DNA of 64,000 nt from positions 62,001 through 126,000 of the forward strand of contig JAGNLV010000005.1 in NCBI GenBank assembly GCA_017999435.1. Reading direction: 5' to 3'. The notes under the pieces were generated by a model, which was not told the origin of the DNA, did not search any database, and saw nothing but the letters and a program-made list of their open reading frames with translations. Positions 8,638 through 16,346 of this stretch are shown here, piece after piece. Every line of letters starts with the position of its first letter. The first letter of the stretch is position 1. This DNA is from Candidatus Zixiibacteriota bacterium. Its GTDB lineage: Bacteria > Zixibacteria > MSB-5A5 > GN15 > FEB-12. A program made the translations under genes and the position numbers.

Positions 8638-9240
8638 CTACTGCTGCTGGGGGATGCCCCAGATGGTCACCTGGACGCGGCGGTTCTTTGAAGCGGCGTT
8701 GCGCTCATCGCCCATTGCGGCCGGCTTGCTCTTGCCGTAGCTGATAATGAACATACGGTAGGGCTGGGCCCCGCAGCGGTCGGCCAGGAACAGCTTGGTG
8801 GCTTCAGCGCGCATTTGACCAAGCTGCAGGTTGTAGCGGGCGGAGCCGGTCTGGTCGGTATGGCCGGCGATGGTGGCAACCGAGCCGGGATTCTGCTCCA
8901 TCTTCTCGCAAGCTTCCAGAAGGGTCTCTTTGGCCAGTTCCGTCAGTTCGTACTGGTCGAAGTCGAAGTTCACGATGTTGTCCCAGAGTACCTGGTAGTT
9001 CTCAAAGCCGGACGCTTTATTCAGAGCCAGGTCGGTCTTTTCGGAGAGTTGCTGGCCGAGCGCCTGGAGCTGCTGAATCTGCTGCTCGTTCGCGTCGACA
9101 CCGGCCTGGAGTTGGCCGACCTGGGCGCCCGTGCGGCTCTCAGATTCGGCAATCTGCTGCTGCACGTATTCTTTGTTGACGCCGCAGCCGGTCGCCAGCA
9201 GCAGTCCCACGACCAGGACCGTTGTCATGAGAACTTTCAT
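8638..9240 (-). CDS. OmpA-family (Pal-like) peptidoglycan-binding lipoprotein
   Basis: A 200-residue lipoprotein with lipobox LLATGC (Cys19), a coiled-coil spacer rich in Gln (about 25-75) and a C-terminal OmpA domain (about 85-197). The peptidoglycan-binding motif is present as ATIAGHTDQTGSARYNLQLG followed by the conserved NRRVQVTIWG. Pal-type proteins anchor the outer membrane to murein and help its constriction at division. No tolB or tolQRA genes are adjacent, so it could be a paralogue rather than the true Pal. GAAAGGA lies about 9 bases before the ATG. The gene converges on the Ig-like lipoprotein gene at a shared terminator. Confidence 0.9.
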   Translation of the reverse strand: MKVLMTTVLVVGLLLATGCGVNKEYVQQQIAESESRTGAQVGQLQAGVDANEQQIQQLQALGQQLSEKTDLALNKASGFENYQVLWDNIVNFDFDQYELTELAKETLLEACEKMEQNPGSVATIAGHTDQTGSARYNLQLGQMRAEATKLFLADRCGAQPYRMFIISYGKSKPAAMGDERNAASKNRRVQVTIWGIPQQQ

Positions 9241-9363
9241 ACGTCTGCATCCTTTCGCAAGAGTTTAGGTTCAATCATCCGCTTGCGTGGTCAGTTCACA
9301 TGATCCCTCAGTATCCGCCATTTGCGGCGCCGAGGCAAGAAAAAAGTGACCCCGGTTTCGCCG

Positions 9364-10185
9364 CTACTGCTTTATACCGCCGGCAGTTATTCCGGAGACG
9401 ATGTGGCGCTGCAGAAAAATGAAAAGCACGAGGATGGGCACGACCGCAACCGCCGAACCCGCCATGAGGTGCTGCCAATCGATCGCCTGCTGCCCCTGGT
9501 AGTGGGCGAGACCCACCGGAAGGGTGCGCAGCTCCTCCCGCGACACGAGGATGAACGGGAAGAGGAAGGAGTTCCAGTTGGTGAAGAAAGCCTGGATAGC
9601 GAGCACCGCCAGGGCCGGCCGGCAGACGGGCATGACGACGGCGAGCAGGATGCGCAGCTCCCCGGCGCCGTCGATCCGGGCCGCCTCCTCCATCGACGGC
9701 GGGATCGCCTCCACGTACTGCTTGATCAGGAAGATGCCAATCGGATACACCAGCCACGGCAGGACCAGCGCCCAGTACGTGTCGTAGAGGCGGGCCTTGA
9801 GCATGAGCACGTAAAGCGGCACGATGAGAATGTGGGCGGGGATCATGAGAACGACGACGACGGAGGCAAAGAGCACGCGGGTCCAGAGCCCCGGGCGGCG
9901 GGCGAGCACGTAGGCCGCCATGAAGCAGAAGAGGATATTGCCGGCCGTGACCACCAGCGCGACGAAAGCCGAATTGAAGAGGTACCGGCCGATGCGGCCG
10001 GAGGCGAACAGGTCGGCGAAATTGCGGAATGTCACATCGGACGTGAAGAGGTCGGCAAGCCCCACGCCGGCGCCGGGCGACATCACCGCCACCCGGAACA
10101 TCCACACGAGGGGGAACACCATCACCGCCAGGATGACGCCGAGCACCGCGTAGCGGACGGCGGACGCGGCTCTCCGGGCTACCAC
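9364..10185 (-). CDS. Carbohydrate ABC transporter permease (MalG type)
   Basis: A 273-residue inner-membrane protein with six predicted helices and the binding-protein-dependent permease EAA loop, EEAARIDGAGELRILLAVVMPVCRP, which docks the ATPase. It belongs to the MalG/UgpE group of CUT1 sugar importers. It starts with GTG at 10185 and overlaps the end of the MalF-type permease gene by seven bases. The domain order in the operon is binding protein, MalF-type permease, MalG-type permease, the usual CUT1 arrangement. No ATPase gene follows; the next gene downstream is the unrelated OmpA-family lipoprotein. The sugar cannot be predicted. Confidence 0.9.
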   Translation of the reverse strand: MVARRAASAVRYAVLGVILAVMVFPLVWMFRVAVMSPGAGVGLADLFTSDVTFRNFADLFASGRIGRYLFNSAFVALVVTAGNILFCFMAAYVLARRPGLWTRVLFASVVVVLMIPAHILIVPLYVLMLKARLYDTYWALVLPWLVYPIGIFLIKQYVEAIPPSMEEAARIDGAGELRILLAVVMPVCRPALAVLAIQAFFTNWNSFLFPFILVSREELRTLPVGLAHYQGQQAIDWQHLMAGSAVAVVPILVLFIFLQRHIVSGITAGGIKQ

Positions 10186-11048
10186 AGCGGCTGCCTCCGC
10201 CGCAGGAGCGCGAACTGCACCACGGAGAAGACCGCGATGATGAGGAACAGGAGGTAGGCGGCGGCCGAGGCGTAACCGAAGCGGAAGGCGGTGGTCAGCC
10301 CGGCGTCATAGATGAAGTATACCATTGAGGCGGTGTCGAACTTGCCCTTGGTCATGACGAAAATCTCGACGAAGACCTGGAACGACTTGATCGAGTTGAT
10401 GACGACGATGAAGAGCGCGACCGGGCGGAGCAGGGGGAGGGTGATGGAGAAGAACTGGCGCGCGCGGCCGGCCCCCTGGATGCGGGCAGCCTCGTACAAC
10501 TCGTCGGGAATCGACTTCAGGCCGGCGAGAAAGATGAGCATGTAGTACCCGACCGCCATCCAGACATCCATCGCCATGATGGAGGCGAGCGCGGTCTTGT
10601 CGCTGAATAGGAAACCGTGCTCCGGCGCCGGCAGGCCGACCATCGCGGCGAGGGCGGCGATATACCCTCCCCGTTGGTAGAGGTTGGTGAAAATCAGGGC
10701 GACGACAACCATGGAGGTGATCGAGGGAATAAAATAGCCGGCGCGGAAGAGGCCGCGTCCGGGAAACTGCCGGTTCACCAGGAGAGCGAGGCCGAGCGCG
10801 ATGACGGTGGTGACGGGCACGGTCCCGAGGACAAAGATGAAAGTGTTCTCCACCGCGGCGAGGAAGCTCTCGTCGGCCAGCAGGCTCCGGTAATTGGCCA
10901 AGCCAATCCAGCGCCAGGCCGGGGCGAGGAGACGGTAGTCGGTGAACCCCATCACCAGCGAGTACACCAGGGGAAACAGCCAGAACACCGCGAAGCTGAG
11001 AATCCAGGGGGACAGGAGGAGCAGGGCGGTGAGCCGCGAGCGCCTCAT
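10179..11048 (-). CDS. Carbohydrate ABC transporter permease (MalF type)
   Basis: A 289-residue permease beginning MRRSRLTALLLLSPWILSF, with six predicted transmembrane helices and an EAA loop YEAARIQGAGRARQFFSITLPLLRP. This is characteristic of MalF/UgpA subunits that form the translocation channel with a MalG-type partner. The ATG at 11048 overlaps the stop of the binding-protein gene by four bases (ATGA). A longer upstream reading frame is only a shadow of the binding-protein gene. The stop overlaps the start of the MalG-type gene, so all three are coupled. Confidence 0.92.
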   Translation of the reverse strand: MRRSRLTALLLLSPWILSFAVFWLFPLVYSLVMGFTDYRLLAPAWRWIGLANYRSLLADESFLAAVENTFIFVLGTVPVTTVIALGLALLVNRQFPGRGLFRAGYFIPSITSMVVVALIFTNLYQRGGYIAALAAMVGLPAPEHGFLFSDKTALASIMAMDVWMAVGYYMLIFLAGLKSIPDELYEAARIQGAGRARQFFSITLPLLRPVALFIVVINSIKSFQVFVEIFVMTKGKFDTASMVYFIYDAGLTTAFRFGYASAAAYLLFLIIAVFSVVQFALLRRRQPLW

Positions 11049-12256
11049 TTGAGCCCCTTCAACTCCTCGATCTTGTACCGGGCCTCCAGCAGCGGCACGG
11101 CCACCAGGTGCGACCCGAAGAGCGCCTCCTCCACGGCTTTCTCGAGAATGTCCTCGATATAAACCCAGTCGGGATCGACCGGCGGATGCTGGGCGGACTT
11201 GAGGGCTGCGATGAAGGTCTGCAGGTGGGGGTTGGAGGCGAAATAGGGATCCCTTTGGGCCTCGCGGCTCGAGGGGTTGGCCGAACGGTTGGCCCGGCAG
11301 AAACGGACCTGGTTGACCGGGGAGGTGACGAAGCGGATCAGCCTCAGGGCAGCCTCCTTCACGTCGGAGTCGGCGCTCACGGCCAGGAACTCGCCGCCGA
11401 GGAACGAGCGCCCGGGGAATTTCGGGCCGGGGATCAGCGTCGATATCAAGTTGATTCGCCGGTTCTCCAGCTCGATCCGCTTGAGCAGCCAGTCCCCGGA
11501 AATGATGAACCCGATGCGTCCGTCGAGGAAGGCGTCCTCGATACCGCGCTGGGTGTCGACATAGCCGGCGGAGTCGTGCAATTGCTGGTAGGTCCGGAGG
11601 GCACTGACGGCGCGCGAGGAGGCCACCACGCACATCCGGCCGTCATCGGAAAACAACTGGGCGCCTGCCGACCAGAAAAACGGCAGGTACTTCTTATAGA
11701 GGCGGTGCTTTTCGGCCGTGTTGGACCCCCAACCGTAGAAGTTGGGGCCGAGCGCCCGGACTTTCTTCGCCGCCTCCGTCAGTTGCGGCCAGTTGACCGG
11801 GTAGAAGGCAGTGTCGTAGCCGGCGCGGGTGATCAGGTCGCGGTTGCCGAAGAGGACGCGGGTGCCGAGAATCCAGGGCCAGGCATACAGCCCGCCGCGG
11901 TCAGCGGCCATGCTCCAGCCATCGTACCCGGCGGTGTCGCCGGCGACCAGGCCGGAAAGATCGGCGAGCCGCCCGTTGGCGGCGAACTGGGCGATCCAGT
12001 CGGAGCCGAGTTCCACCACGTCCGGGGCCGTGCCCGAGGAGAAAGCCAGGACGATTTTCTCGTGGCCGTTCGCCCAGGTGAGATCGGTCAGGCGCACTTT
12101 GATGTCGGGGTTGGCCTGTTCAAACTCGGCCACCATTTGTTCGATGACCGGTTTGATGGCCGGGTCGGTCCAGAACTGCCACCATTCCACCGTGGCGGCG
12201 CGGGCCGGGCCGGCCAGAAGGAGCGCGGCCGCAAGGATCGTCGCACGTATTCTCAT
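11045..12256 (-). CDS. Extracellular sugar-binding protein of ABC importer
   Basis: A 403-residue family 1 extracellular solute-binding protein. The signal peptide MRIRATILAAALLLAGPARA is cleaved after ARA. The mature protein starts ATVEWWQFWTDPAIKPVIEQMVAEFEQANPDIKV, the standard first lobe of oligosaccharide and glycerol-phosphate binding proteins. Further family signatures are SSGTAPDVVELGSDWIAQFA and GRIGFIISGDWLLKRIE. The protein delivers ligand to the two permeases encoded directly downstream. The ATG at 12256 is preceded by AGAGGTAGGTGG. An earlier in-frame ATG would add 14 non-signal residues and is less likely. It is divergent from the membrane cassette at 12379. Confidence 0.92.
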   Translation of the reverse strand: MRIRATILAAALLLAGPARAATVEWWQFWTDPAIKPVIEQMVAEFEQANPDIKVRLTDLTWANGHEKIVLAFSSGTAPDVVELGSDWIAQFAANGRLADLSGLVAGDTAGYDGWSMAADRGGLYAWPWILGTRVLFGNRDLITRAGYDTAFYPVNWPQLTEAAKKVRALGPNFYGWGSNTAEKHRLYKKYLPFFWSAGAQLFSDDGRMCVVASSRAVSALRTYQQLHDSAGYVDTQRGIEDAFLDGRIGFIISGDWLLKRIELENRRINLISTLIPGPKFPGRSFLGGEFLAVSADSDVKEAALRLIRFVTSPVNQVRFCRANRSANPSSREAQRDPYFASNPHLQTFIAALKSAQHPPVDPDWVYIEDILEKAVEEALFGSHLVAVPLLEARYKIEELKGLK

Positions 12257-12378
12257 CCACCTACCTCTGCATCCAGACACGTCGTCTCGCAGCGGCATGA
12301 AACGGATCGCCGGCGTCCCCGGTCAACCAAAATAATCTTTTAGTTGTTTCGACGCAGGCGGAGGTCTTTCCATGTGCC

Positions 12379-13191
12379 GTGAACATGGCGGCAGTTCCAC
12401 TCATCGCTGCGGCCGCCGATCCGCCCTGGTTCGACGCCTCCACGAGCGTGACCCTGGTGGCGGCGGCGGTCGCCATCGTCATCGTGCTTTATACGACCTA
12501 CCACCGGAAAAGCCGCGCCCGGTACCGGATGCGCGAGATCGCGGGCCTCCGGGCGATCGAGGAGGCGGTGGGGCGGGCCACCGAGATGGCCCGGCCCATT
12601 CTCTACACGCCGGGATGGGGGGGAGACATCCAGCGCCCCACCACCATCGCCTCGCTGAACATCCTCAGCCACGTGGCCGAGAAGGCGGCCCAGTACGACT
12701 GCCGGCTGGTGTTTCCCACCCACGATCCGGTCATCATGGCGGTGGCGCAGGAGGTCATGCGCGAGAGCTGCGCCCGGGCGGGATTTCCCGACCGTTTCCG
12801 CGAAGACAGCGCCTCGTATGTCAGTTCGTCGCAGTTCGGATACGCGGCCGCCGTCGAGGGGCAGATCAGCCGGCTGAAACCGGCCTCGGTGTTCCTCCTG
12901 GGGACGTTCGAGGCCGAGTCACTGATTCTGGCGGAGACGGCCAACATCAACAAGAGCATCCAGATCGCCGGCACCGACTCCACCATCCAACTGGCCTTCT
13001 TCATCGTGGCCTGCGACTACGTTCTGATCGGCGAGGAGCTGTTCGCGGCCTCGGGCTACCTCTCGGAGGATCCCTCCATCATCGCCTCCGTCCGGGCTCA
13101 GGACATTCTGAAGGTGCTCATCGTAGTGCTGCTCATTGCGGCGGTGGTCTGGGCGACCTTCGCCCCGGACAGCACGTGGTGGAGGCTGTAG
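12379..13191 (+). CDS. Membrane cassette protein A: doubly anchored alpha/beta domain, unknown function
   Basis: I do not recognise this family with certainty; it may correspond to an uncharacterised Pfam DUF (possibly DUF6754, unverified). The 270-residue product has one membrane helix near 24-42 (VTLVAAAVAIVIVLYTTYH) and another near 246-262 (KVLIVVLLIAAVVWATF). Between them lies a soluble domain of about 200 residues with the look of an alternating alpha/beta fold. Recognisable stretches are LYTPGWGGDIQRPTTIASL, CRLVFPTHDPVIMAVAQE and LLGTFEAESLILAETAN. The start is GTG 12379 or ATG 12385. The best ribosome-binding site (GGAGG at 12360) is ideally placed for an ATG at 12372 that is out of frame. 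The next gene starts on the base after this stop, so the five-gene cassette begins here. Confidence 0.8.
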   Translation: MNMAAVPLIAAAADPPWFDASTSVTLVAAAVAIVIVLYTTYHRKSRARYRMREIAGLRAIEEAVGRATEMARPILYTPGWGGDIQRPTTIASLNILSHVAEKAAQYDCRLVFPTHDPVIMAVAQEVMRESCARAGFPDRFREDSASYVSSSQFGYAAAVEGQISRLKPASVFLLGTFEAESLILAETANINKSIQIAGTDSTIQLAFFIVACDYVLIGEELFAASGYLSEDPSIIASVRAQDILKVLIVVLLIAAVVWATFAPDSTWWRL

Positions 13192-13818
13192 ATGGGACGG
13201 CGGCTTCCCCAGTTTATCGTGCTGGTGTTCGGCGCAGTCATGTTCCTCCAGTACTTCTCCGATGCGCCGGCGGCCCGGAGCATCAACTCCGCGGTGCTCG
13301 TCGATTACTGGCAGATTATTTTCGCCTTCACGCTGCTGGTGGGGGTGGTGAGTTATGTGCGGACGGCCACGGCCGGGATTGGACGCGCGGCCGATTGGCC
13401 CTACCGCGCGGTGTCGCTGGCGGGCGTCGCGCTCATGCCGGTGCTGGCGGTTTTGTGGGGAATCCGGGCCGAGTCCCCCTTCATGTGGGTCTTTGAGAAT
13501 GTCCAGGTGCCTATGCAGGCGACTGTGTTTGCGCTCCTTGCGTTTTTCGTCGCCTCGGCCTCGTACCGCGGGTTCCGGGCGCGATCGGCGCCGGCGGCTG
13601 TGCTCCTGGCGGCCGCGTTCCTGACGATTCTCACCCGCTCGGCGCTCGGGGATTGGTACCCCGACTGGGTGAACCGGGTCGCTGAGTGGGTGCGCGATGT
13701 ACCCTCGATGGCGGCGCGGCGGGCGATTCTCATCGGCATCGGCCTCGGGTCGCTCACCACCTCGCTGCGCGTGATTCTGGGGATCGAACGCACCTGGCTG
13801 GGGAGAGGCGGAAGATGA
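13192..13818 (+). CDS. Membrane cassette protein B: six-helix membrane protein, unknown function
   Basis: A 208-residue integral membrane protein with about six hydrophobic helices: near residues 7-23, 36-57, 73-90, 103-125, 132-150 and 178-198. No catalytic motif is evident and I do not recognise the family. It starts with ATG immediately after the stop of gene A (TAG ATG) and its stop overlaps the start of gene C by four bases (ATGA). This strict coupling suggests that the products are made in fixed ratio and assemble together. The loop around FENVQVPMQATVFALLAFFV and the C-terminal GLGSLTTSLRVILGIERTW are candidate conserved stretches to use in searches. Confidence 0.8.
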   Translation: MGRRLPQFIVLVFGAVMFLQYFSDAPAARSINSAVLVDYWQIIFAFTLLVGVVSYVRTATAGIGRAADWPYRAVSLAGVALMPVLAVLWGIRAESPFMWVFENVQVPMQATVFALLAFFVASASYRGFRARSAPAAVLLAAAFLTILTRSALGDWYPDWVNRVAEWVRDVPSMAARRAILIGIGLGSLTTSLRVILGIERTWLGRGGR

Positions 13819-14630
13819 AGCTGGAATCGCGCCACTGGATCTTCCTCGGTCTCGGGGCGGCCGTGGTCGCGGCCATGGCGCTGCAGGTCAATCTGCAGGT
13901 GCCGGCCTCCGACGATACGCTCGGGATGCACCGGTTCATCGAGGAGGTGCCGGCCGGGTCGACGATCATCGTGTCGTTCGACCACGAGGCCTCCTCGCTC
14001 CCGGAAATCCGGCCCCTGGCGCTGGCGGTGCTCCGGCATGCCTTCTCGCGCAACCTGAAGATTGTCGGCACCGCCCTACTGGCCGAGGGGACGGGGGTCG
14101 GCTACCGCCTGGTGCAGCAGACGGCCCGGGAGTATGACAAGCGCTACGGCGAGGACTGGGTGTACCTCGGGTTCAAGCCGCAGTATATCGCGGCGATTCT
14201 CTCGATGGGGGAGTCGTTCGCGAAGACCTGGCCGGAGGATTACCTCGGGCGGCCGTATACGGACCTTCCGATGCTGGCGGAGATCGAGACCTATGGTCAG
14301 ATCGCCGGAGTCGTGTCGGTGGCCGACGGGTCGCTGACGACCCACTGGATCGAGTACGCGGCCAGCCGCTACCGCGTGCGGGTGGCGGCGGCGGTGACGG
14401 CCGCGATGGTGACCACCTATGATCCGTACCTGGCCTCGGGGCAATTGCAGGCCATGGTCGGCGGGCTGCGCGGGGCGGCCGAGTACGAACAGCTCATCGC
14501 GCGCGGTGGCGGGGGAGAGCGGGGGATGCTGGCCCAGACGGTCTCGCACCTCTACGTGGTCGCGCTCATCGTCGTCGGGAACCTTGTCTTCTTTGCGACC
14601 CGGCGGCGGGAGAAAGGAGGGGGCGGCTGA
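13815..14630 (+). CDS. Membrane cassette protein C: doubly anchored soluble domain, unknown function
   Basis: A 271-residue protein with an N-terminal signal anchor (about 7-25, WIFLGLGAAVVAAMALQV) and a C-terminal membrane helix (about 243-261, LYVVALIVVGNLVFF) followed by the basic tail RRREKGGGG. The roughly 210-residue segment between them looks alpha/beta: GSTIIVSFDHEASSLPEIRPL, NLKIVGTALLAEGTG, GQIAGVVSVADGS. This anchor-domain-anchor layout mirrors cassette protein A, and both domains end in a stretch rich in Ala, Tyr and Gly before the last helix. No known family is recognised. The ATG at 13815 overlaps the stop of gene B, and the stop overlaps the start of gene D (TGATG). Confidence 0.8.
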   Translation: MKLESRHWIFLGLGAAVVAAMALQVNLQVPASDDTLGMHRFIEEVPAGSTIIVSFDHEASSLPEIRPLALAVLRHAFSRNLKIVGTALLAEGTGVGYRLVQQTAREYDKRYGEDWVYLGFKPQYIAAILSMGESFAKTWPEDYLGRPYTDLPMLAEIETYGQIAGVVSVADGSLTTHWIEYAASRYRVRVAAAVTAAMVTTYDPYLASGQLQAMVGGLRGAAEYEQLIARGGGGERGMLAQTVSHLYVVALIVVGNLVFFATRRREKGGGG

Positions 14631-15244
14631 TGGATTGGGGCACGGCGGTCGCGGGCGCGCTCACGCTGGCGATCCTGAGTTTCCTGTACCGCGACAATCC
14701 GGTCTACCGGATGGCGGAGTCGCTTTTGATCGGGGTGGCGATCGGGTACTTCCTCGTGATCACGTGGACCAACACGCTCATGGACCTGCTCGTGCGGCCG
14801 CTGTTCGGGGACGGGCGGCTCGGCCTGATCGCGCCGCTCGTGTTCGGGCTGCTCATGTTCGGGCGGTTCCACCCGAGCACCAAATCCTGGTCGCGGCTGT
14901 CGATGGCGGTGCTGATCGGCTCCGGAGCGGGCGTGGCCATACCCGTGATGCTCGAGGCCCGGACGCTCAAGCAGATGTCGGCCACGGTGATGCCGCTGGT
15001 CGGCCCGACCGGGATGCCCAACTGGTCGGCGATCGTGGTCATGGTCGGAGTCGTGACCACCCTCTCGTATTTCTATTTCAGCCGGGAACACAAAGGGGCG
15101 CTGGGGCGGTCGGCGAAGATCGGGGTGTACTTCCTGATGATCTTCTTCGGGACCACCTTCGGCTACACGGTCATGTCGCGGATGTCGACGTTTATCGGGC
15201 GGGTGGAATTCCTCCTCAGCGACTTCCTCCGCCTGACCAGCTGA
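14630..15244 (+). CDS. Membrane cassette protein D: six-helix membrane protein, unknown function
   Basis: A 204-residue integral membrane protein with about six helices: near 4-20, 27-46, 63-79, 88-105, 128-147 and 162-181. It shows no recognised motif. The loop FGRFHPSTKSWSRLSM and the segment TVMPLVGPTGMPNWSAI stand out as polar and probably functional. Its ATG shares a base with the stop of gene C (TGATG), so it is translated by coupling. The alternation of two six-helix proteins (B, D) with two anchored soluble proteins (A, C) suggests a single membrane complex. Topology and partners are inference. Confidence 0.8.
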   Translation: MDWGTAVAGALTLAILSFLYRDNPVYRMAESLLIGVAIGYFLVITWTNTLMDLLVRPLFGDGRLGLIAPLVFGLLMFGRFHPSTKSWSRLSMAVLIGSGAGVAIPVMLEARTLKQMSATVMPLVGPTGMPNWSAIVVMVGVVTTLSYFYFSREHKGALGRSAKIGVYFLMIFFGTTFGYTVMSRMSTFIGRVEFLLSDFLRLTS

Positions 15245-15254
15245 CGGGGGCCGG

Positions 15255-15398
15255 ATGCGCTGTCCCCGCTGCCAGGCGACGATGAAGGAACTGAAACGGA
15301 CGTTCCACAAGCAGCGCAAGTGGGTGTGTCCAAAGTGCGGACGTGTGCGCTTCCAGCGGCGGCCGGCCGACCGCCGGCCTCCCTCCGGCGACCGCTGA
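15255..15398 (+). CDS. 47-residue zinc-ribbon protein
   Basis: A very short gene starting at an ATG ten bases after the stop of cassette gene D. The product begins MRCPRCQATMKE and contains a second knuckle, WVCPKCGRVRF. Cys3/Cys6 and Cys25/Cys28 make a CxxC-x18-CxxC zinc ribbon. Many Lys and Arg residues and a basic Pro/Arg-rich tail suggest contact with nucleic acid or with a ribosomal or transcription complex. The frame is in phase with the cassette spacing, and the cysteine pattern is very unlikely to arise by chance. Function is unknown; it may be a regulator or assembly factor of the cassette, or an unrelated passenger. Confidence 0.7.
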   Translation: MRCPRCQATMKELKRTFHKQRKWVCPKCGRVRFQRRPADRRPPSGDR

Positions 15399-15492
15399 AG
15401 CGGCGCGCGGGCCGGTCGCCCCGGGCCGCAACCGGCCGCGGGCGGCAACGTACCACACTTGGCAGCCGGCCCAAAGGAGCGGAAACGGAACC

Positions 15493-16266
15493 GTGGAAAT
15501 ACGCATCGGCACATCGGGATTCAGCTTCGAGGATTGGAGAGGCAGCTTCTATCCGGAGACGATCGACAAGGGGAAAATGCTGGACTACTACGTGGAGCGG
15601 TTCTCGACCGTCGAGATCAACTCCACCTACTACCGTATCCCGCACCCGGCGGTGATGAGAAATCTGGCGAAGAAGGCGCCCGAGGGATTCGACTTTGTGG
15701 TGAAACTGCCGCAGTCGGTCACGCACCGGCGGCAGGACATCGAGGAGGATCTCCGGCAGTTCCTGCAGGCGGTCGAGCCGATGGAGGCGTCGGGGAAGCT
15801 GTCCGGCCTGCTGGCCCAGTTTCCCTATTCGTTCCGGTTCAGCCCGGACAGCCTGGACTACCTGGGCGCGCTCCGGGCCGCCCTCGCCCCCCGGCCGCTG
15901 TTCACCGAGTTCCGCCACCGGAGTTGGGTGAACCGTACCATGTATGACCGCCTCCGGGCGGAAGGGATCGGCTACGTCTGCGTGGACGAACCGGAACTGC
16001 CCAACCTGATCAAGCCGGATCTGTTCACGACCGGGCCGACCGCCTACCTGCGGCTCCACGGCCGCAACGCCGAGTACTGGTGGGAGGGGGGAGCGCTGCG
16101 CTATGACTACCGCTACTCGCGCGAACAACTGGAGGAGTGGAAGCAGAAGATCGGCAAACTGGCGGCCAAGGGAGAGGCCGCGAAGCTGTATGTCTATTTC
16201 AACAACTGCCACCTGGGACAGGCGGCGGCCAACGCCGTCGAAATGAGAGAACTATTGGGGCTGTGA
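15493..16266 (+). CDS. DUF72-family protein (TIM-barrel)
   Basis: A 257-residue member of the DUF72 family, which has a TIM-barrel fold and is named after E. coli YecE. The start is characteristic: VEIRIGTSGFSFEDWRGSFYP, followed by FSTVEINSTYYRIP. Further hallmarks are GFDFVVKLPQSVTH, LFTEFRHRSWVN and AYLRLHGRNAEYWW, and the C-terminal KLYVYFNNCHLGQAAANA. The molecular function of the family is not established. The GTG at 15493 is preceded by AAAGGAG 13 bases upstream; a longer in-frame extension overlaps the zinc-ribbon gene and lacks homology-like sequence. A T-rich stretch after the stop (16281-16287) may contribute to termination. Confidence 0.9.
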   Translation: MEIRIGTSGFSFEDWRGSFYPETIDKGKMLDYYVERFSTVEINSTYYRIPHPAVMRNLAKKAPEGFDFVVKLPQSVTHRRQDIEEDLRQFLQAVEPMEASGKLSGLLAQFPYSFRFSPDSLDYLGALRAALAPRPLFTEFRHRSWVNRTMYDRLRAEGIGYVCVDEPELPNLIKPDLFTTGPTAYLRLHGRNAEYWWEGGALRYDYRYSREQLEEWKQKIGKLAAKGEAAKLYVYFNNCHLGQAAANAVEMRELLGL

Positions 16267-16289
16267 GGCCGCCGGGGACGGTTTTTTGG

Positions 16290-16319
16290 TTGACGCCGAC
16301 CGGGCGGAATGCGTATCCA
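16290..16319 (+). promoter_or_regulatory. Possible promoter of the Nat-type ABC operon
   Basis: TTGACG (16290-16295) and TATCCA (16314-16319) are separated by 18 bases and lie 27 bases before the ATG of the ABC ATPase gene. The -35 is good and the -10 weak, so this is a tentative call. Confidence 0.3.
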
Positions 16320-16346
16320 AAGCCATTGTGAGACCAGGAGAAGCGG

